From NCBI GenBank assembly GCA_905221605.1, contig CAJNDS010002528.1, positions 125,001 to 189,000 on the forward strand: DNA of 64,000 nt, read 5' to 3'. Below, in pieces: positions 61,801 to 64,000 of the stretch (its first letter is position 1; every line of letters starts with the position of its first letter). Made by a program: the position numbers and the translations under genes. Source of the DNA: Symbiodinium natans (taxonomy: Eukaryota; Sar; Dinophyceae; Suessiales; Symbiodiniaceae). The notes beneath the pieces were generated by a model, which saw only the letters and a program-made list of their open reading frames with translations, was not told where the DNA came from and made no database searches.

Positions 61801-62167
61801 AGAAGATGGTGCTGTGGTGGCGGGGCACAACTGCTCGCCCCTGAATGTGGTTCAGGGCGACATCGTCGTGCATTGGTCGTCAGTGGTGAACTGGCACGGC
61901 CACAGACATGTCGTGAATGAGCAGTGTGAAGTGCTCTGGAGGTCTAATGGTAAAGAGGTTGCCTTAGACCCCTCCTTCGGCAAGCTGATAGCCCTTGTGG
62001 GTAGGGTTACTCAGGTCATTGGCTGGCGGGCAACCGGAGAAGCTTCGGATCCCCGCAGTTCTACCCGGCAGGCGTCAAGGGTCCTTGCTCAATTCTCTTC
62101 GAACGAGGGCGTAGAAGGGCATTGGGCGCTATCAGTCGCGGGAAGAATGCCAATGAGTGCAAGCTGA
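55793..62167 (+). CDS. Retroelement gag-pol polyprotein (CCCH fingers, protease, RNase H)
   Basis: A 2124-codon open frame; the nominal ATG at 55793 is probably not used. Domains in order: capsid-like helices (about residues 70-480); an Ala/Lys-rich linker; two CCCH zinc fingers, C-x8-C-x5-C-x3-H, starting at residues 590 and 663, where gypsy elements usually have CCHC knuckles; a retropepsin-like site with Asp788 in MLDGCAGANHV; zinc-ribbon-like cysteines near residues 1050-1090; a membrane-like stretch near 1120; KLLGHNIGRDG (from 1344) and IQQFLGCANWLRGYLP, the connection region after a reverse transcriptase; RNase H with DASG at 1461, HSKSLTPAQQNW and TDHANL at 1529; a hydrolase-like domain with FLVGLGQGG at 1741; and a CICG...CPAC ribbon near 1870. 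I could not find the YxDD box or the finger motifs of a reverse transcriptase. It is probably non-autonomous or highly derived. Confidence 0.7.
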   Translation: MTPKRRTRMKRKKKRIDSELVPETSGPGGDSPPRVDVSAAARELAMVPTGAAYVPATAPGSRPAGPSGPPSTAGSVPGTAEGLQAELRAIFRPDQEPVADYLTRVSRIVLALKAHGVTVSSRDLDALSTKATLLADEFSKIGGDWHPTKMVRRLRTRFSVAALRGGEDPEDAEEIQREIQCIGELILALGGKESSSQEKVWSSPSDVPVEAVGPRSPGLPQPATASGLGVGLDRGGLHTAEVAGGPSAARVLGATDGDSPLRAKLAALEMEIEALKRGSDGGGSQTGSQHPAGDLAAALAAQTEALKEALAQRGGQSSITTVKTDLTWPTLTDDKSDARDVVLFYEEFEDVCALANNCRGMSAREKLLALRGRCRGSRMKTYTNAYRAAWKSGEVLSDPQAVYDRIKNKHLMFGESREEREVRVDGEHASLAKGKLTGHQFEPLFEASIADLEAVGLGKTPRELYLSYLRKMPPYLQKEIRNDKRLWPGDPKDGGLRGPQTWEESHKVVLEYEQREAAHRAVSHSVYTATGSQSADPAVALAEAQKEIKSLKAAAKAAAKGAAAAAKAGADQTYAAASKGAGKGADKKICFHFRDHGNCPKGDACPYSHDKELRRKALAAKKGDQTFATAKGKGKGKGGGKAKANAKPKAAAKGAAKPPGTVCPFFSKNGSCKKGASCDMVHNLTTSGGTPALPANWAPPSGASMSNPFAAFSVQIGSSGVQAGVLGAAGHAAVQQHALPLSKGGRDKFATLDDLPKDWWNLADNEPGGYQYRTVVQVLDRKVECMLDGCAGANHVTEELVVGMMNRAAELGIGTEDPGFPVVRLEKWVHPEYVHGIASGAPVPLKGAAVLRVTLLEGRTADDCRPNTEIFVRCKIAARGTSDWHGLILGGRALDCAGRMGLGFRPGPDFHVLDTLGIRMPRCEDHSRTRKDRAYAFEARLSSLDDASCTEPGGGSRELLRYDGEEPLELSPGDGVLVPVVREAGVSAERSLSEVVLLPVECGVEAVPGLWPTGEGKGFVLLAAQECDHSLQPGEVVAEVRSGLVSTAACGCGAIETVFESEPSPQACADCGVAVASVDHDPCFACGSASRAAARSFQGCSSCARSFGRLRTGARIGVLSVLAAVTVLASVWGGSGPVGRPVEEPGVLTCLDHLPSVDSWWEAPGGYASVWGRRPAQKDLGTVAVEKAPYETCLLQRAGEAWRLWDTRDLRVAESVACSDEVPVTERLAVFRTRKGPRWAGWREGSATAGRGASDAVRPADAVDTARCPSYHIVESWDIDKMIEEPPTDYYYEQLAADMRARHPKACPHLLDHLVSLEGFLDKSILFGFSFGISKAEVCVSKGKLLGHNIGRDGSSPDEERCQAVIDFPPLWEKLHIQQFLGCANWLRGYLPVEYGHAAKILGQWQKPGAVFPEGGLGSAATEGCKAFKAIKRMMQNRINLATFDEASAADGSCPLEQIADASGIAVGGSVVQMTRDLSQLKVLMTHSKSLTPAQQNWPPLIQEAFAQLEVKRATRRMFGSIRTLCWTDHANLTRAQTSDIGMDPKLVRWVAEILMDGSEIRSLSGRSATLGDSFSRNPKDRDALLAARTKDLEGLSGQLRGFDLDQYLGEGTEGDGPVPWAVGNDAVPEPAGRVQAAAVPMCVVAALPVRVMVVFDYARWKEQDAELTEIRRVFQASLPGVSVAVRGCWGPFEDTDGLASHFDCGAGRLAGTKKIKRIRVDLLTSCAKVLREASGFRPQFLVGLGQGGLVTAVLRWPLVVELTLQARNLQRKEARAVGEAWAGIKAIWAVRPRLWRTQQGHLEVAEACPELKKDFPEPPLRGFGIVGKQALGAEVLRSLRLDAVRSIDDASIRGMLDEPSRPLWDHEGLCICGKRTYLFSRCPACIEKEAVDISVEIAEREEPEPPLEGDLEAHEVGLEVNSVLATLDRTGGLVRVRSSTIQQWAVGFRTTPKDAPVPTAYGMLSGKIWKKSHSMKLSLGSQHKDLSKWGDVKPYWTTWVVREDGAVVAGHNCSPLNVVQGDIVVHWSSVVNWHGHRHVVNEQCEVLWRSNGKEVALDPSFGKLIALVGRVTQVIGWRATGEASDPRSSTRQASRVLAQFSSNEGVEGHWALSVAGRMPMSAS

Positions 62168-62580
62168 AGGGTAGAGTTTTGGCGTTTATGGGTGAAGAGC
62201 ACAAGGGCCCTGCAGTGGTTCTAGAGCTCGTTAGCCATAGCCCCATCCTGTGCATTTGGGACCATTCCTCAACCAAGGTCAAGGTCGAGTTTAAGGGCGG
62301 TGTTCCGTCTTTAAGCCTGATCGCGGGGGAGGACGAAAATCGTCGTGAACAGCTTGCGGTCGAGGCAAGGGACGCGGCGAACATTTCGGAGTTCCGAGTC
62401 ACGGGATCCCTTCGTACGGCGTGGTACGAGGGTCAGCGGCGCGATCCCTCATTGGCGGGCTCGATTCGCAAGCCAGAGCCGCCAATGGAGATATCCGGAG
62501 ACGGGTTGCTTGAGCGCGAGGTGACCCTCAGGACGGGTCAAACCGTCGTTGTCCCAGTGGTTCCCAACGGGGCTGCGGGC
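62168..62580 (+). pseudogene. Retroelement pol continuation in a shifted frame, truncated
   Basis: The frame open from 62122 to 62808 continues the polyprotein (SRGKNANECKLKGRVLAFMG, then HSPILCIWDHSSTKVKVEF) after a frame change around 62100-62165. It reaches GLLEREVTLRTGQTVVVPVV, which from memory precedes the zinc-binding part of integrase in related elements. After about 62580 the expected integrase does not follow. The integrase catalytic core is therefore absent and the element is dead as it stands. Confidence 0.6.
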
Positions 62581-64000
62581 GCGAATGGGGTGAGCCCGCG
62601 GCTCTTGGCCGCAAGTTGGGAGAAACATCCTTCACTGTTCCCCAAACCCAACACAACCTTACCCTTAGCCAGGGCTTCGGAGGCGGTACTCCGAATGGAG
62701 TCTGTGAGCGCAGGACCCGCGCCTCGCTGGGCCGCGTGCAAAAACCCTAGGGATCGAGCGGTGTCCATTGCGGCATCGCAATGCCCGCAACGTCCCTCTG
62801 CTAGGTAAGCACGACAGCCACAGGCAGCTGTCTCCTCCTTGAGGTGCACCCAAACTTTATGGGTCACCCCTTTCTTAGTGCTCGCGACCTCAAACGTCGC
62901 TTCAGAGCCAAGGAGTTGAGACAGCCGCGCCTCAGGGGCCGCGGTGTTGCCATGTCGCAGATGCGCAATGCGATTGGCAACGGCACGACTCACGTACCAC
63001 AGAACAGCGCTGCACAAGATCACTACTACCAGAGTGATGGCTGTTCCGGCGACCCACACTGTCCGCCTGGCCCCATGACCGATTTCCTCGACCACGTCGG
63101 CCGAAATTGTTGCAACCGCGTGCATGGAGTCCTCGACAACATGCACAGCCCCGCGGTGCAACTGCAAGGCAATCGGCGCCGACGCTGCAGCCGTTGATGT
63201 TCCCGTTGAGGGCGTGCATCAACCGATTGAGGAGCCCGCGACCCAGGAAAAAGGGGGTCCGCGGCGGAAGCGGAACACTTGGCGGCGGCCGGGCCGACCC
63301 GCACGGGAAGGCTGGGACCCAGCTTGTGCTTGGGCGGGGTTGGAGCGCGGCAACTATGCCCGCGGCGTAAGCGCCCCAGGCGTACCTGCCCCTCCCCTTG
63401 GGCTTGCCCTTGGCATCGGACTTGCCTCTGCCCTTCGGCTTGCCCTGGCCCTTGCCACGGGCGTCTGCCCAAGCACTCCAAGGGTCGCGGCCCTTGCCGT
63501 ACGTCGCCTCTTCGCGACGTCGTTTACCGCCCCTCTTCTTGTGTTTGTTTCTAAGAAGAGGTTGGATGGTTTCTTGGTCCATCGCACGATTGGCCAGAAG
63601 GATCTCGTACTCCAGCTCGTCCTGGCTGCTTTCGGAGCCAGAGTCCCTCTCTTCGCCACGCCGCGGATCAGGGATCCCGCGAGAGACGACCTCTGCCAAA
63701 CGGAGAGGGGTGCTGCAGCGAAAGCACAGCTGCCTGAATGAAAGATTCCATTCATAGCAGTTAGGGCACTGCCACCCTGCTATGCGGAGCGCCTCGCTGA
63801 TGTGATCATCGCGCTCCGCCTTCTCCGCCTGGCGCCGCTCTCGCTTCTTGGCGCTCTCGCTTCTTGGCGCGCTCGGCCGCCTGCGCCTCCTCGGCCGCCT
63901 GGAGGGCTTCAGCGAGTTCCTCATCGCTGAGAAGCCTCGCGGCATCCGCCCGCGCTTGTTGTTCTTCAAGCTCTTCGGCAGAAAACCTCCGCCTCCATTG
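62538..64000 (-). pseudogene. Frameshifted gene with UIM-like helix, RanBP2 zinc finger, membrane helix and SWIM finger
   Basis: Minus-strand coding in three frames that follow one another. From the window end to about 63870 it reads LLSDEELAEALQAAEEAQAA (UIM-like acidic helix). Then, in the 63969-62932 frame, it reads DDHISEALRIAGW and CPNCYEWNLSFRQLCFRC, a RanBP2-type finger (W-x-C-x2-C-x3-N-x6-C-x2-C) near 63700-63770. A Lys/Gly-rich stretch follows. From 63167 to 62538 it has a membrane helix (AITLVVVILCSAVLWYV) and CGCRAYLAEGRCGH, which fits the SWIM pattern CxC-xn-CxH. The first frame change coincides with a 16-bp tandem duplication at about 63838-63869; the second lies near 63170-63300. 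Such combinations occur in multicopy, probably mobile-element-linked dinoflagellate genes, but the family is not certain. The gene runs off the window. Confidence 0.55.
63838..63869. repeat. 16-bp tandem duplication causing a frameshift
   Basis: Two copies of cgctctcgcttcttgg. Sixteen is not a multiple of three, and the reading frame of the minus-strand gene changes exactly here. Confidence 0.8.

Larger units (their letters stand above)
55197..62580 (+). mobile_element. Ty3/gypsy-like retroelement of dinoflagellate type, 3' truncated
   Basis: Contains a gag-like N-terminal frame, a 2124-codon gag-pol frame and a third frame with the pre-integrase part. The RNase H and connecting region follow the Ty3/gypsy pattern. 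No long terminal repeats could be paired within the window. Similarity to the pol region ends near 62580, where sequence of an oppositely oriented gene begins. Confidence 0.75.

Noticed and set aside
55793-62167. Classification of the retroelement as Ty1/copia
   Set aside because: The RNase H motifs (DAS, SKxLTPAQ, TDHANL) and the FLG..NW..YLP connection fit Ty3/gypsy order better, and no copia-type integrase before RT is seen.

Overview
The window reads as nuclear DNA of a dinoflagellate, most likely a Symbiodiniaceae-type genome. The evidence is: many short exons separated by introns that often start with GC instead of GT and end in AG|G; a 26.5 kb module of the type that recurs in dinoflagellate proteins; a divergent globin gene; tandem paralogues; a Ty3/gypsy-like element with CCCH fingers in its gag region; and a 13-base exact match to the 3' end of the dinoflagellate spliced leader. 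Species cannot be fixed from the sequence alone. Gene models below were built by eye from conserved motifs and splice signals, so exon ends are approximate unless stated.

Layout. 0.2-1.2 kb: multi-EF-hand protein. 1.9-6.0 kb: folate/biopterin transporter (BT1 family) in about a dozen exons. 6.3-9.7 kb: tail-anchored coiled-coil protein with a degenerate repeat. 10.5-11.7 kb: coiled-coil exons. 14-15.2 kb: GT34-type glycosyltransferase. 16.2-17.3 kb: thioredoxin-like fragment and an unidentified ORF. 18-19.7 kb: PPPDE/DeSI-type peptidase. 21.3-24.1 kb: two tandem exostosin-like (GT47) genes. 24.9-25.6 kb: beta-propeller-like exons. 26.5-27.0 kb: dinoflagellate-type module. 27.6-36.5 kb: two tandem copies of an unidentified large gene sharing a 2.6 kb almost identical core. 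36.9-37.4 kb: unidentified exons. 37.4-39.2 kb: SRP receptor beta. 40-41 kb: coiled-coil exons. 41.2-43.4 kb: EF-hand calpain. 44.2-46.3 kb: PPR protein ending in a CCCH finger. 46.6-48 kb: unidentified gene. 48.2-49.9 kb: lipase maturation factor, intronless. 52.2-54.5 kb: globin-type gene. 55.2-62.6 kb: retroelement. 62.6-64 kb: a damaged minus-strand gene with RanBP2 and SWIM fingers.

Every host gene I could recognise lies on the + strand, so the window looks like one unidirectional gene block that ends in mobile DNA. The genes are not one pathway. There is a loose secretory/ER theme (SRP receptor beta, lipase maturation factor, GT34, two GT47 proteins) and a calcium theme (EF-hand protein, EF-hand calpain).

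The most interesting points are: the sharply bounded identical core in the tandem pair (gene conversion or an assembly join); GC-AG introns that can be proved from protein motif geometry, including a 57-base in-frame intron that splits a CCCH zinc finger; a retroelement polyprotein with CCCH fingers, protease and RNase H but no visible reverse-transcriptase YxDD motif, plus a hydrolase-like insert; and a spliced-leader relic upstream of it.
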